The notes below the pieces were generated by a model, which had not been told where the DNA came from, made no database searches, and was given only the letters and a program-made list of their open reading frames with translations. Of a stretch of 64,000 nucleotides of DNA, positions 39,483 to 48,983 are shown one piece after another. Position numbers and translations under genes: made by a program. Origin of the DNA: Bin87 sp965217175 (GTDB taxonomy: Bacteria > Chloroflexota > Dehalococcoidia > Lucifugimonadales > UBA3495); the NCBI GenBank assembly GCA_965217175.1, contig OZ244251.1, positions 1,736,001 through 1,800,000 of the forward strand, read 5' to 3'. The number at the start of each line of letters is the position of its first letter. The stretch's first letter is position 1.

Positions 39483-42400
39483 ATGGTAAGAATGCTGGAC
39501 AACCGCGAAGCCACTTCCCCTGAATTCAACGCCATTCGCATCTCCATAGCCTCTCCCGAACAGATCCGGGCGTGGTCTTCGGGAGAAGTGCAGAAGGGTG
39601 AAACGATTAACTACCGCACCCAGCGTCCGGAGAAGGACGGCCTGTTCTGCGAAAAGATATTCGGGCCGACCAAAGACTGGGAATGCCAGTGTGGGAAATA
39701 CAAGCGCCAGAAGTATAAGGGCGTGGTTTGTGACCGGTGTGGTGTTGAGGTAACGCGCTCTAACGTGCGTCGGCAACGCCTGGGTCACATCGCGCTGGCG
39801 GCGCCGGTGGCCAACATATGGTTCGTGAAAAACACTCCCAGCGTGATGAGCCTGGCCCTGGACCTGAAACTGTCTGACCTGACACGGGTGCTGTATTACT
39901 CGGCCTACGTGATCAACCGTGTTGACATCGAGTTGATGCGCGAAAAGCTGGAACAGCATGTTTCGGAAGTGGAGCAACTGCGTAACGAACCGATCGCGGC
40001 GGCGGATGCTGCTTTGCAGCGGCTGGCGGATCGGGTTACTTCCTGGGATCTGGAACGCCGCCGGCTGGGCGCCGCGGCTGCCATGGGAGGCCAGCCGGCC
40101 ACGCTGGCAACCGCCGTGGCCGCTGCCCGGCAGGTGATCAGCGAGCTTACGAATGGCGGTGAGGTGGACGTAGACGGAATCGCCTCGCATGTGGAAACGC
40201 TGCGCGGACTGGTGTCGGCGAACTCGGAGGCCCAGGCTGCCATCATGGCGGTTGGGCGGTGTTTGCTGGAGACCGGAGTGCTGGAGTCTGAGGAACGGTT
40301 GTTGGTCGCAGCTGCCGAGGGAGACCCGGTGGCGGCGGCTATTGGGCGATTGCAATACGGCGTAGCGCCTATTGGTACGGAGCTGAAGAGGCTGGACGCC
40401 AGCGTGGAAGCCGTTATTGCGGCGAACGCAGCAGTTCAAGCCGGGCAGTCGGAAGAGAATCAGGACGATTTGGCCGACGCGATTGACCGTTTGACGGCGG
40501 ACATCGCCGCCATAGACGATGAAGTCCTGCTACGCCTGCTCAACGGCCTCAAGTCCATAGCGGCCGACCAGGGCGAAGGGGCTGCCGTTGCGACAACGCA
40601 ACTTCCCATGGCTCAGGACCTGTCGGAAATCAGGGAATGTGTGGGTAGTGTGGAAGGCGCGGTTCGCACCTGGAATTTGCGGCGCACCGAAGAAAACCCG
40701 GAGGGCCGGGGCTGGGGATTGCCCGCTTTCACCGCTCTACTGGAACGGCTCCAACCCGACAGTGAAGAATCGAAAGCCATTGCCAGCCTGGAAGAACGAG
40801 TGGCTCGGCTAAACGAGATAACCACGCCGGAGACGCAGGATAAAGAAGTAGATTTGTGGGGGACCCAACTGAGGTCCCTGCAGGAATTGATCGGTAACGT
40901 CGACGGGTATCTGGTACGCGCCACGACGGAACGTCGCAAGGAAGCGGCAGAAATTATTCAGGCGATGCGCTGGTTGCGTTGGGACTCGGCCCGGCGGCCG
41001 CGCACCGAGGATCTGGATTGGCTTTGGGACGACCTCAAACTGCCCGCCGCGGCACGAACTGAAGAGTACATGCCGGACGAATTTTACATCGCCCGCAGCG
41101 GTTCGGGCGGCCTGCGACTGACCATCCTGTCCACGGGCAGGTACGACCGGCTAAAGCCGTTCTGGGATGACGCGTTCGAGGCTGACATGGGTGCAGAGCC
41201 GGTGCTGGAATCCCTGAAATTGCTGGACCGGGGCCTGGATCAGGAACGGTATTACACCGAACAGGAGATGCGGGCCACATCGTCGCAGATCCGGACCAAG
41301 GCCGGCAAACGGATGCGGTTGCTGGAAACTTTCCGCCGCAGCGAAAACCGGATGCAGGACATGATCATGACGATCCTGCCGGTGCTGCCGCCGGAGCTGC
41401 GCCCGATGGTTCAGCTGGATGGCGGACGCTTCGCGACGAGCGACCTCAACGACCTGTATCGCCGGGTTTTGTCAAGGAACCATCGGTTGAAGCGGTTTGC
41501 CAGTATGCGCGCACCGGGCCTGATGATTCGCAATGAGAAGCGGATGCTGCAGGAAGCGGTTGACTCGCTGATTGACAACGGGCGGCAGGGCAAGGCAGTT
41601 AAGGGTAAACGGGACCATGCGCTCAAATCGTTGAGCGACTTGCTGAAGGGCAAGCAAGGCCGTTTCCGGCAGAACCTGTTGGGCAAGCGCGTCGACTATT
41701 CGGGCCGCTCGGTGATCGTGGTCGGCCCGGAACTGAAGATGGACCAATGCGGCCTGCCCAAGCGCATGGCGCTGGAATTGTTCAAGCCGTTCGTGATGCA
41801 CCGTTTGGTGTTGAGCGCGTTGGCGCCGAACATCAAGGCGGCCAAGCGGATGGTGGAACGATCTTCGCCGGAAGTTTGGCACATTCTGGAAGACGTTATC
41901 AAAGACCGACCGGTGATGCTGAACCGGGCGCCAACACTGCACCGCCTGGGGATCCAGGCCTTCAAGCCGGTGTTGATCGAAGGGAGCGCCATACAACTGC
42001 ACCCGCTCGTTTGCTCGGCGTTCAACGCTGACTTCGACGGCGACCAGATGGCGGTTCACGTTCCATTGTCTACGATGGCGGTTAACGAGACTCGCACGGT
42101 GATGCTGAGCATCAATAACATGCTGTCGCCAGCTTCGGGCGATCCGTTGGTGGCGCCCACGCTGGACATGGTGATGGGTTGCTATTACCTTACCGAATTG
42201 CTGCCCGACGGCAAGGGCGCCGGCAATCATTTCTACGACATACATGAAGCCCGTATCGCGTATTCGGACGGCCAGATCGACCTGAGGGCGCCCATCTCGG
42301 TTATTGACGTGGCGGGAGCCGATGGGCCGGTGGACACCACCATGGGCCGGCTGATTTTCAACGAAACCATTCCTGATTCGTTGGGTTACAAGAACCAGGT

Positions 42401-44705
42401 AATGGACCGTGGCGCGATCAAGGACCTGACTTCAGAGTTGTACCGGAACCTTACCAACGTGGAGACGGCGCAGGCGCTGGACAAGATAAAGGAGATGGGG
42501 TTCTACTACGCGACCAAGTCGGGTATTACGATTGCCATCAACGACATTCAGGTTCCGGCCCGGAAGCATGACATTCTGGAAGCGGCAACTCAAAAGGTTT
42601 CAGATCATGAAAACAACTTCATGATGGGTATGATGACCGAGAATGAAAAATACGATCGGATCATCGAGACCTGGACCAAAGCGTCGGATGACATGCAAAC
42701 GGTGGTTGAGGACGAACTGAAGTATTTCGGCGGCGTCGCCGTAATGGCGATGTCGGGAGCGAAAGGTAACATATCGCAAATTAAACAGATGGCCGGAATG
42801 CGCGGGTTGATGAGCGATCCAGAGGGTCGCATCATCGAGCGTCCGGTGAAATCGAGTTTCCGCGAAGGGCTCACCGCGCTGGAGTATTTCATCTCCACCC
42901 ACGGCGCGCGGAAGGGTTTGACGGACACTGCGTTGCGTACGGCTGACAGCGGGTATTTGACTCGCCGCCTGGTGGACGTGTCGCAGGAGGTTATCGTTCA
43001 GGAGCCGGACTGCGAATACGCTGAGCCGTTCTACGTGGAGCCTCGGCCCAACGACCCGACACTCACCAGTTTTGCTGAACGCATGGTCGGTCGGATGGCG
43101 GGCGATGTGATAGCCGATCCTCGCAGCGGCGAAATAATTATCGACCGCAACGAAATGATCGACGAGGGTATCGCGGAGGTGATCAAGGACGCCGGTATCG
43201 AAAGGGTGCCGGTGCGTTCACCATTGACCTGCCAAACGCGCCGCGGAATTTGTCAAATGTGCTACGGGCGCTTGCCGGCTACCGGCAATTTGGTAGAGAT
43301 TGGTCAGGCCGTGGGCGTAATCGCAGCGCAAAGCATCGGCGAGCCCGGTACGCAGCTCACCATGCGGACGTTCCACACCGGAGGCATCGCCGGGTCTGAC
43401 ATCACGACGGGTTTGCCCAGGGTACAGGAACTGTTTGAAGTACGCCCGCCCAAGGGCGCCGGCGTGCTTACCCACATTGACGGCACCGTGTCGCTGGAGG
43501 AAGACGCCACCGGGGCGCGCCGCATCCGTGTGGTGTACGACGAAGAAGAACGCCACCAGTATGATTTGCCCGACGGGGCGATCCGATTGGTAGAGCGGGG
43601 CGAAGCGGTTGACGACGGCAAGCTGCTGGCAGTAGTTGTCAACGCCGACTCGCCGGCGATCCAGACCAACGGGGACGGCGCTGACGATGGAGCAAGCAGT
43701 TCCGTGGCCGGACTGGACATTCTGCGGGAGATTCGCTCGGACCATTCTGGTGAAGCGGAGATCTCTGCAAACGGGATCACCGTGGTGTGGCGCGAAGAGG
43801 AATCGCGTTCTTATGACGTGAATCCTCAGATGACGCTCCGGGTGAACGACGGCCAACAGGTTAATGCTGGGGCCGCTTTGGTTGACGGCCCGCTGGATCT
43901 GAGGGAATTGCTGGACGTCCGCGGCCTGGAAGGGCTGCAACACTACCTGGTTGACGAAGTACAGGAGGTGTACCGTTCGCAGGGGGTGGGAATTCATGAC
44001 AAGCACATTGAGGTCATCCTGCGGCAAATGTTGCGTAGGGTGCAGGTAGAAACCTCCGGCGATACCGAATTCATCCCCGGTGACGTGGTGGACAAGTTCC
44101 GGTTCGAGGATCAGAACCAGCGTGTACTGGCCGAGAGCGGGGAGCCTTCCACCGCGAGGACCCTGTTGCTGGGAGTATCCAAGGCAGCGCTGACCACCGA
44201 CAGCTTCCTGTCGAAGGCATCGTTCCAGGAAACAACCAAGGTGCTGACCATGGCCGCGGTGGCGAGTGATCGCGACTGGCTCAGGGGTCTGAAAGAAAAC
44301 GTGATTATCGGCAGGCTGATTCCGGCACGGCTGGATTCGCTGCTGGAGTCGGAGCGACATCTCCTCCGGCAGGAATCTCTGGAAGATTTCGATGTGGAGT
44401 TGATGGCTCCGTCCTGGCTGTCGGGGCAACCCCTTGCAATCGATGGATTGGACGCACCGGAAGGCGCGCTGGATCTGGAGATCGACAGCGAGGTAATCTC
44501 GGGCCAGCCATCGGGTCCGGTGGCCGACGGAGGGGGCCTGGGAGACTCCGGTTATCAGATTCGCACCGCCGAAGAAGAGGAAGATCTGCTTCGCCGGGCA
44601 CAGTCGTTGACCGATGGAGAATTGGAGGGCGACCGGGATCTGCAGGCGACCGCCCGTATCTTCTCTCCGTTTGATGACGAGGAGGACGATATCCCAGCGC
44701 TGTAA
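39483..44705 (+). CDS. rpoC: DNA-directed RNA polymerase subunit beta'
   Basis: 1740 residues. The N-terminal zinc finger has C68, C70, C83, C86. The catalytic NADFDGD is at 848-854, against 458 in E. coli and 737 in Thermus, so a very large insertion (about 150-560) follows the zinc finger, in the place of the Thermus beta' insert. Its first half is Ala/Glu-rich and likely helical. The bridge helix and trigger-loop regions (GLTDTALRTADSGYLTRRLVD, SIGEPGTQLTMRTFHTGG) are normal. The second zinc site (CQTRRGICQMCYG) is present. Starts three bases after rpoB. Confidence 0.98.
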   Translation: MVRMLDNREATSPEFNAIRISIASPEQIRAWSSGEVQKGETINYRTQRPEKDGLFCEKIFGPTKDWECQCGKYKRQKYKGVVCDRCGVEVTRSNVRRQRLGHIALAAPVANIWFVKNTPSVMSLALDLKLSDLTRVLYYSAYVINRVDIELMREKLEQHVSEVEQLRNEPIAAADAALQRLADRVTSWDLERRRLGAAAAMGGQPATLATAVAAARQVISELTNGGEVDVDGIASHVETLRGLVSANSEAQAAIMAVGRCLLETGVLESEERLLVAAAEGDPVAAAIGRLQYGVAPIGTELKRLDASVEAVIAANAAVQAGQSEENQDDLADAIDRLTADIAAIDDEVLLRLLNGLKSIAADQGEGAAVATTQLPMAQDLSEIRECVGSVEGAVRTWNLRRTEENPEGRGWGLPAFTALLERLQPDSEESKAIASLEERVARLNEITTPETQDKEVDLWGTQLRSLQELIGNVDGYLVRATTERRKEAAEIIQAMRWLRWDSARRPRTEDLDWLWDDLKLPAAARTEEYMPDEFYIARSGSGGLRLTILSTGRYDRLKPFWDDAFEADMGAEPVLESLKLLDRGLDQERYYTEQEMRATSSQIRTKAGKRMRLLETFRRSENRMQDMIMTILPVLPPELRPMVQLDGGRFATSDLNDLYRRVLSRNHRLKRFASMRAPGLMIRNEKRMLQEAVDSLIDNGRQGKAVKGKRDHALKSLSDLLKGKQGRFRQNLLGKRVDYSGRSVIVVGPELKMDQCGLPKRMALELFKPFVMHRLVLSALAPNIKAAKRMVERSSPEVWHILEDVIKDRPVMLNRAPTLHRLGIQAFKPVLIEGSAIQLHPLVCSAFNADFDGDQMAVHVPLSTMAVNETRTVMLSINNMLSPASGDPLVAPTLDMVMGCYYLTELLPDGKGAGNHFYDIHEARIAYSDGQIDLRAPISVIDVAGADGPVDTTMGRLIFNETIPDSLGYKNQVMDRGAIKDLTSELYRNLTNVETAQALDKIKEMGFYYATKSGITIAINDIQVPARKHDILEAATQKVSDHENNFMMGMMTENEKYDRIIETWTKASDDMQTVVEDELKYFGGVAVMAMSGAKGNISQIKQMAGMRGLMSDPEGRIIERPVKSSFREGLTALEYFISTHGARKGLTDTALRTADSGYLTRRLVDVSQEVIVQEPDCEYAEPFYVEPRPNDPTLTSFAERMVGRMAGDVIADPRSGEIIIDRNEMIDEGIAEVIKDAGIERVPVRSPLTCQTRRGICQMCYGRLPATGNLVEIGQAVGVIAAQSIGEPGTQLTMRTFHTGGIAGSDITTGLPRVQELFEVRPPKGAGVLTHIDGTVSLEEDATGARRIRVVYDEEERHQYDLPDGAIRLVERGEAVDDGKLLAVVVNADSPAIQTNGDGADDGASSSVAGLDILREIRSDHSGEAEISANGITVVWREEESRSYDVNPQMTLRVNDGQQVNAGAALVDGPLDLRELLDVRGLEGLQHYLVDEVQEVYRSQGVGIHDKHIEVILRQMLRRVQVETSGDTEFIPGDVVDKFRFEDQNQRVLAESGEPSTARTLLLGVSKAALTTDSFLSKASFQETTKVLTMAAVASDRDWLRGLKENVIIGRLIPARLDSLLESERHLLRQESLEDFDVELMAPSWLSGQPLAIDGLDAPEGALDLEIDSEVISGQPSGPVADGGGLGDSGYQIRTAEEEEDLLRRAQSLTDGELEGDRDLQATARIFSPFDDEEDDIPAL

Positions 44706-44753
44706 GTTAGCGCGGATAATCAGGCTCAACATAAGGTAATCAGGAGGCCGCCG

Positions 44754-45722
44754 TTGGTTGTTACCGTCGATCTGTCAGTAGATCTGGCGCCCGAACGCCC
44801 CGGCGGCCTTCGGCTGTCCAATCCGATCATGATTGCTTCGGGCACGTTCGGATACGATGGCTATGGCCGGGGGATCGCGGCGAACGCCCCGCTGGGTTTA
44901 TTGGGGGCGGTGGTGCCAAAGACCTTTACGCGAAATGCCAGGACCGGCAACCCCGAACCGCGGTGGTTCCCCGAGTCATTTCGGGAGGGCCTGGAGGCAG
45001 GGGAAACTACGCTGCTGAACTCAATCGGGCTGACCAACCCGGGGATAGAGGCTGCAATGAGCGAACTGGCGCCGCAATGGGCGAACCTGGACGCCAACAT
45101 GGTAATGAGCATGGCAGCCGAAAGTCCGGAGCAGTGGGAGGAAATGGCATCGTTCACGCGAGGGGTTTCCGGGTTTGCGGCCATCGAGCTGAATCTGAGC
45201 TGTCCCAACGTGGACGACGGGGCGATGTTCAGTCACCGACCGCATCTTACGGAGGCGGCGGTGGCGGGTGTCCGTCGGCAAACCGACCTGCCGTTGTGGG
45301 CCAAGCTTTCCCCCAACGTGCCGGATATCACCGAAATCGCCCAGGCGGCGGTGGATGCTGGCGCGGACGCTCTGACGATCTGCAATACCATCCCGGCGAT
45401 GCACATTGACACTGACCTGGGGAGGGCGGTGCTGGGTACTGGGAGCGGCGGATTGTCGGGACACGCCCTGCGTCCCATTGCGGTGGCGCTGGTGCACCGA
45501 ACGGCCCGCGCGGTCAAGGTTCCGATCATCGGAGTGGGCGGAGTGTTCACGGGCCGCCACGCCGCTGAGTTCTTGCTGGCGGGAGCTACGGCGGTTCAGA
45601 TCGGCAGCGCGAACCTGGCCGATCTCGACGCTCCCTTCCGTGTGCTCGCCGAGCTGGAAGCATTAATGGCGGAGTGGGAAGTCGGCAATATTGCGGAGTT
45701 GGCCCTCAGATATCGAGAGTAG
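44754..45722 (+). CDS. pyrD: dihydroorotate dehydrogenase, class 1B-like
   Basis: 322 residues. TTG start six bases after AGGAGG. A FMN TIM barrel that oxidises dihydroorotate to orotate in pyrimidine synthesis. Marks are NPIMIASGTFGYDGYG, LLNSIGLTNPGIE, the base-bearing ELNLSCPNVDDG (Cys, as in class 1), GADALTICNTIPAMHID, GGLSGHALRPIAV and the phosphate site IIGVGGVFTGRHAAEFLLAGA. The Cys base and length point to class 1B, which normally pairs with an Fe-S/FAD subunit PyrK; none is next to it. It follows rpoC by 48 bases and may be co-transcribed, an unusual pairing. Confidence 0.94.
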   Translation: MVVTVDLSVDLAPERPGGLRLSNPIMIASGTFGYDGYGRGIAANAPLGLLGAVVPKTFTRNARTGNPEPRWFPESFREGLEAGETTLLNSIGLTNPGIEAAMSELAPQWANLDANMVMSMAAESPEQWEEMASFTRGVSGFAAIELNLSCPNVDDGAMFSHRPHLTEAAVAGVRRQTDLPLWAKLSPNVPDITEIAQAAVDAGADALTICNTIPAMHIDTDLGRAVLGTGSGGLSGHALRPIAVALVHRTARAVKVPIIGVGGVFTGRHAAEFLLAGATAVQIGSANLADLDAPFRVLAELEALMAEWEVGNIAELALRYRE

Positions 45723-45757
45723 TTGAGCACCGTCATTCGGCGGTGTGTGGCTGGCGG

Positions 45758-46960
45758 TTACCAGGCGGTACGCAACAAATCTCGCAGTTCCGTTGCGTCG
45801 TTGATTGGCCGCACGTTGCGATGCAGGCCGAAGTCGGTGAGGGCATCCCGGGCGATGTCCTCGATCCCTTCCTCCGGCACGCCAACATCACGCAGCCGCA
45901 GGGGCATACCCACCGTCTCGAAGAACCCGGACACCGCGTCGGCAGCGGCATCGGCGGCTTCCCGATCGGTCGTGCCGGACTTGACCAGACCCATTGCGGC
46001 AGCGACGCGCGCCTGACCTTTGAGGTTGTAATCTCGATTGAATCTCATACCGGGAGCCGTGTTGATGGAATATGCCGCCCCGTGGCTGCATTCGGGGAAG
46101 CGCGTGTCGAGGCTGTGGGCCAGAGCGCTCACGACGCCCAGTGCGGATCCGCTGGCTCCGGCATCCCAGGCCCGGTTGTACATGAACGAGGCAACGCACA
46201 GGTTGACCCGGGCGGCGCCGTCATCTGGGTGGTTGCTGACCGCGGGCAAATGTTCCAGCAAAAGGTTGAGCGATCCGACGAGGTCGGCGTTTGCCATCAC
46301 GTTCAAGGTCGGAGATTGCAGGGCGCTGATTACGCCGCTGAACAGCGACCCGGCAGCGCTGATGCAGAGATCAACCGGCGCTGTGAGCAGGGCGTCGGTA
46401 TCCCATATAACGGCGCTGGGACGGGTTTTGGGGTCGAACATCTCCAGTCGATGACCCGTTTCGCCATCGATGACGGCGGTGCCGGCCCGGGTGGCCGCCG
46501 TGGTGGGTGTGGTCAGCACAAGGATGTTGGGTAATTTCGGCGCCATCAAGCGCGGGCTGACCGGGGGTTGTCCCGGCGGATATTTGGTAGCGTGGTCTTC
46601 GAGAGCGCCACCTTCTGCCAGCAGGATGATAATTGCGCGGGCGGTAACCACGGCGCTGCCGCCACCGACGGCGATGATGAGGTCGGCATCGGTTTCCCGG
46701 GCGGCCTGGGCGCCAGCCAGAACGTCTGACACCGGTGATCCGGTTCGTACGCCGTCGAAGACGACGGCTGGTTGCGGGCCCAGTGCGTCTGCGATGCGCT
46801 GAAGGAGATTGGTGCGTTGCGAAACGGATCGGCCGCAAACGATGAACGGCCTTTTTGCTCTGACACGGTCAACCTCAGCGCGGAGACTGGACAACGCGTT
46901 GTCCCCGGCGTGTACGCGCACCGGGTATGCTACGTAGCGAAACGGGTTGACCTCAGGCAT
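45758..46960 (-). CDS. iron-containing alcohol dehydrogenase family protein with altered metal site
   Basis: 400 residues. ATG at 46960, eight bases after GAGG. The NAD-binding half has DLIIAVGGGSAVVTARAI and VLTTPTTAATRAGTAV. In the helical half the usual DxLxH metal motif is replaced by AAGSLFSGVISALQSP, losing the Asp and the first His, while the later ALAHSL and CSHGAAYS keep two His. Closest in layout to maleylacetate reductases and other Fe-ADHs, some of which work without metal. It may reduce maleylacetate or a similar substrate, or be a divergent paralogue. Convergent with pyrD. Confidence 0.85.
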   Translation of the reverse strand: MPEVNPFRYVAYPVRVHAGDNALSSLRAEVDRVRAKRPFIVCGRSVSQRTNLLQRIADALGPQPAVVFDGVRTGSPVSDVLAGAQAARETDADLIIAVGGGSAVVTARAIIILLAEGGALEDHATKYPPGQPPVSPRLMAPKLPNILVLTTPTTAATRAGTAVIDGETGHRLEMFDPKTRPSAVIWDTDALLTAPVDLCISAAGSLFSGVISALQSPTLNVMANADLVGSLNLLLEHLPAVSNHPDDGAARVNLCVASFMYNRAWDAGASGSALGVVSALAHSLDTRFPECSHGAAYSINTAPGMRFNRDYNLKGQARVAAAMGLVKSGTTDREAADAAADAVSGFFETVGMPLRLRDVGVPEEGIEDIARDALTDFGLHRNVRPINDATELRDLLRTAW

Positions 46961-47139
46961 GCTTGAAACCTCAACAATGTACGGCGTCACTGGCGGTGAA
47001 TCAGTGTACTACCGGGGAGTTTGTGGCGCCAGTTCCGAAGGCGGGCGAATGAGCTGCGGCGTCCGACCAACCACGATCTGAGATGGCAAGCGGGTTCCGT
47101 GTGCTAAAATCGCTAACGACATGGAATTGAACAGTCCGG

Positions 47140-47583
47140 ATGGATAGATTGACCGCTGAGCGCCAAATAACCCGGCATCGCAGCCGGGCCCTGCGTCTGC
47201 TGAGTTCTGCCCAAAATGCCATGCAGAAAGGGCAGTGGGGCCAGTCAGAGGAGTTGCTGTGGGGAAGCCTGCTGTCGGCGTGCCGCGGTGTGGCGACAGC
47301 CCGCGGAGAGGGCACTGAAGACGAGGCGGCGCTGCGAAGGTTCACGCGCGCCCTGGGCGAAGAGGAAAAGGATCGTTACATCCGCGATGCGTTTGATCAT
47401 CTGGCGGCCTTTGCCGAAGCCGCGGAGCGTGTCCGGGAGCGCAGGAGTCGCGTGGACTACCTGTTCCTGGCGATGGATGACCTGAGTGAAGCCATCGAGC
47501 GGCTGGTGGCGCGGATTCCAGGAGCGGATTCGCCCGTGCCAGCGTCTGACGCGGATGATGAGGTAGCAGATCTTGGGGACTGA
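47140..47583 (+). CDS. PaREP1/HEPN-like small helical protein
   Basis: 147 residues, nearly all helical and highly charged: ALRLLSSAQNAMQKGQWGQS, EELLWGSLLSACRGVATARG, then DAFDHLAAFAEAAERVRERR, SRVDYLFLAMDDLSEAIERL and an acidic tail. The pattern of one helix pair with the working-unit ELLWGSLLSA resembles the PaREP1/HEPN-like proteins known mainly from archaea, whose function is unclear. The usual HEPN Rx4-6H ribonuclease motif is not obvious. It overlaps the start of mtaB by 11 bases at most, so the two are probably co-expressed. Confidence 0.6.
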   Translation: MDRLTAERQITRHRSRALRLLSSAQNAMQKGQWGQSEELLWGSLLSACRGVATARGEGTEDEAALRRFTRALGEEEKDRYIRDAFDHLAAFAEAAERVRERRSRVDYLFLAMDDLSEAIERLVARIPGADSPVPASDADDEVADLGD

Positions 47584-48961
47584 TCACGTGGTTGCGAACG
47601 ATTTGAACGTCAGTTCCGGCGTGCCAGTGTGGATTGCCACGACACCGGATCAGTTGCCGCCTCTCGTGGGCACGGTGGCTATCGAGACGCATGGCTGCAA
47701 GCTCAACCAGGCTGACAGCGCACAGTTGGCCCGGGAGTTTGCCAACCGAGGGTACACTACGGTTGATTCCGTAGCGGATGCCGACATTGTGGTAGTCAAC
47801 ACATGCACCGTTACCGCCACCGCTGACAGCAAGGCGCGTCAGGCGCTGCGGGCGGCGCGACGCCACAACCCGGACGCAGTCGTCGTAGCGGCCGGGTGCT
47901 ATCCGGAGCGGGCGGCCGAGGCGCTCCGGGCGATGCCCGAGGTCTCGTTGGTGGTGGGCAATCGGGATAAGCCCGAGTTGGTTTCACTGGCGGTATCAGC
48001 GGCAGCGCAACGCGGTCACACCGTAGAGCGGTTCTGGCCTGACGGTATCAATGCCGGCGGCACCGGCATACTGGCGCGTAATCGGGCCATGATCAAGATT
48101 CAGGAGGGATGCGACCAGGTCTGCGCTTACTGCATCGTTCCCAAAGTGAGGGGACGAGAACGCAGCATCTCACCGGATACGCTGGTGGAAGCGGTGCGGC
48201 GCAACGTGGCCGCCGGAATGAAAGAGGTGGTGCTCACAGGAACGCAGCTGGGCACCTACGGTTTTGACCTGGACGGTGTGAACCTGCCGGGTCTGCTGGA
48301 TCGCATTCTGGATGAGACGGACGTGGCCAGGTTGCGGGTGTCGTCGCTGCAGGCTCACGAGATTAGCCTGGAGCTGCTTTCCAGGTGGGATAACGCACGT
48401 CTTTGTCCACATTTTCACGTACCGTTGCAGAGTGGATCGGACCGGGTACTCAAGGCCATGCGGCGGCGATACGATACTGAAAGATTCCGGAGGGCAGTGG
48501 AGTTGGTTCGAGAGACGGCGCCAGATGCGGGCATCACCACTGACGTTATCGTTGGGTTCCCCGGCGAGGATGCAGACGAACACGTGAAGAGCCTGGAGTT
48601 CGCCGAAGCGATGCAGTTCGCCGATATGCACGTTTTTCCGTATTCCCGACGGCCGGGCACCAGCGCGAACCATTTTGCCGCGCAGGTCGGCGCCGAAGAA
48701 AAACGCCGCCGCGCCGGTGAAATGGCCGCCGTCGCCGTCAGGACTCACGGCGCGTATCGGCGGGGACTGGTGGGAGAGGTTCGAAATGTGCTTTGGGAAA
48801 CGGCCCGCGCTCAGGACGATGGGCAACGGGTGTGGCGAGGCCTGACGGATAACTACGTGCGAGTGAATGTCGCCACGGGGCAGGACCTGACCAACCGGAT
48901 TATGCCGGCGCGATTGATCGCGGTGAGCGGGAAGGCCATGATCGCCGAATTGGAAGGTTGA
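47573..48961 (+). CDS. mtaB: tRNA t6A37 methylthiotransferase, MtaB family
   Basis: Up to 462 residues. The N-terminal UPF0004 domain has its three Fe-S cysteines in ETHGCKLNQAD, NTCTVTA and AAGCYPE. The radical-SAM domain has CDQVCAYC (CxxxCxxC) and runs through VVLTGTQLGTYG, HFHVPLQSGSDRVLKAMRRRY and VIVGFPGE. A short TRAM-like region ends it. It adds a methylthio group to t6A at position 37 of ANN-decoding tRNAs. TTG at 47573 (GAGG nine bases upstream) or GTG at 47588 may be the start. The HGCKLNQ motif separates MtaB from MiaB. Convergent with the MBL-fold gene. Confidence 0.93.
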   Translation: MGTDHVVANDLNVSSGVPVWIATTPDQLPPLVGTVAIETHGCKLNQADSAQLAREFANRGYTTVDSVADADIVVVNTCTVTATADSKARQALRAARRHNPDAVVVAAGCYPERAAEALRAMPEVSLVVGNRDKPELVSLAVSAAAQRGHTVERFWPDGINAGGTGILARNRAMIKIQEGCDQVCAYCIVPKVRGRERSISPDTLVEAVRRNVAAGMKEVVLTGTQLGTYGFDLDGVNLPGLLDRILDETDVARLRVSSLQAHEISLELLSRWDNARLCPHFHVPLQSGSDRVLKAMRRRYDTERFRRAVELVRETAPDAGITTDVIVGFPGEDADEHVKSLEFAEAMQFADMHVFPYSRRPGTSANHFAAQVGAEEKRRRAGEMAAVAVRTHGAYRRGLVGEVRNVLWETARAQDDGQRVWRGLTDNYVRVNVATGQDLTNRIMPARLIAVSGKAMIAELEG

Positions 48962-48983
48962 TAAGGCGAACGTTGCCGTCGGC

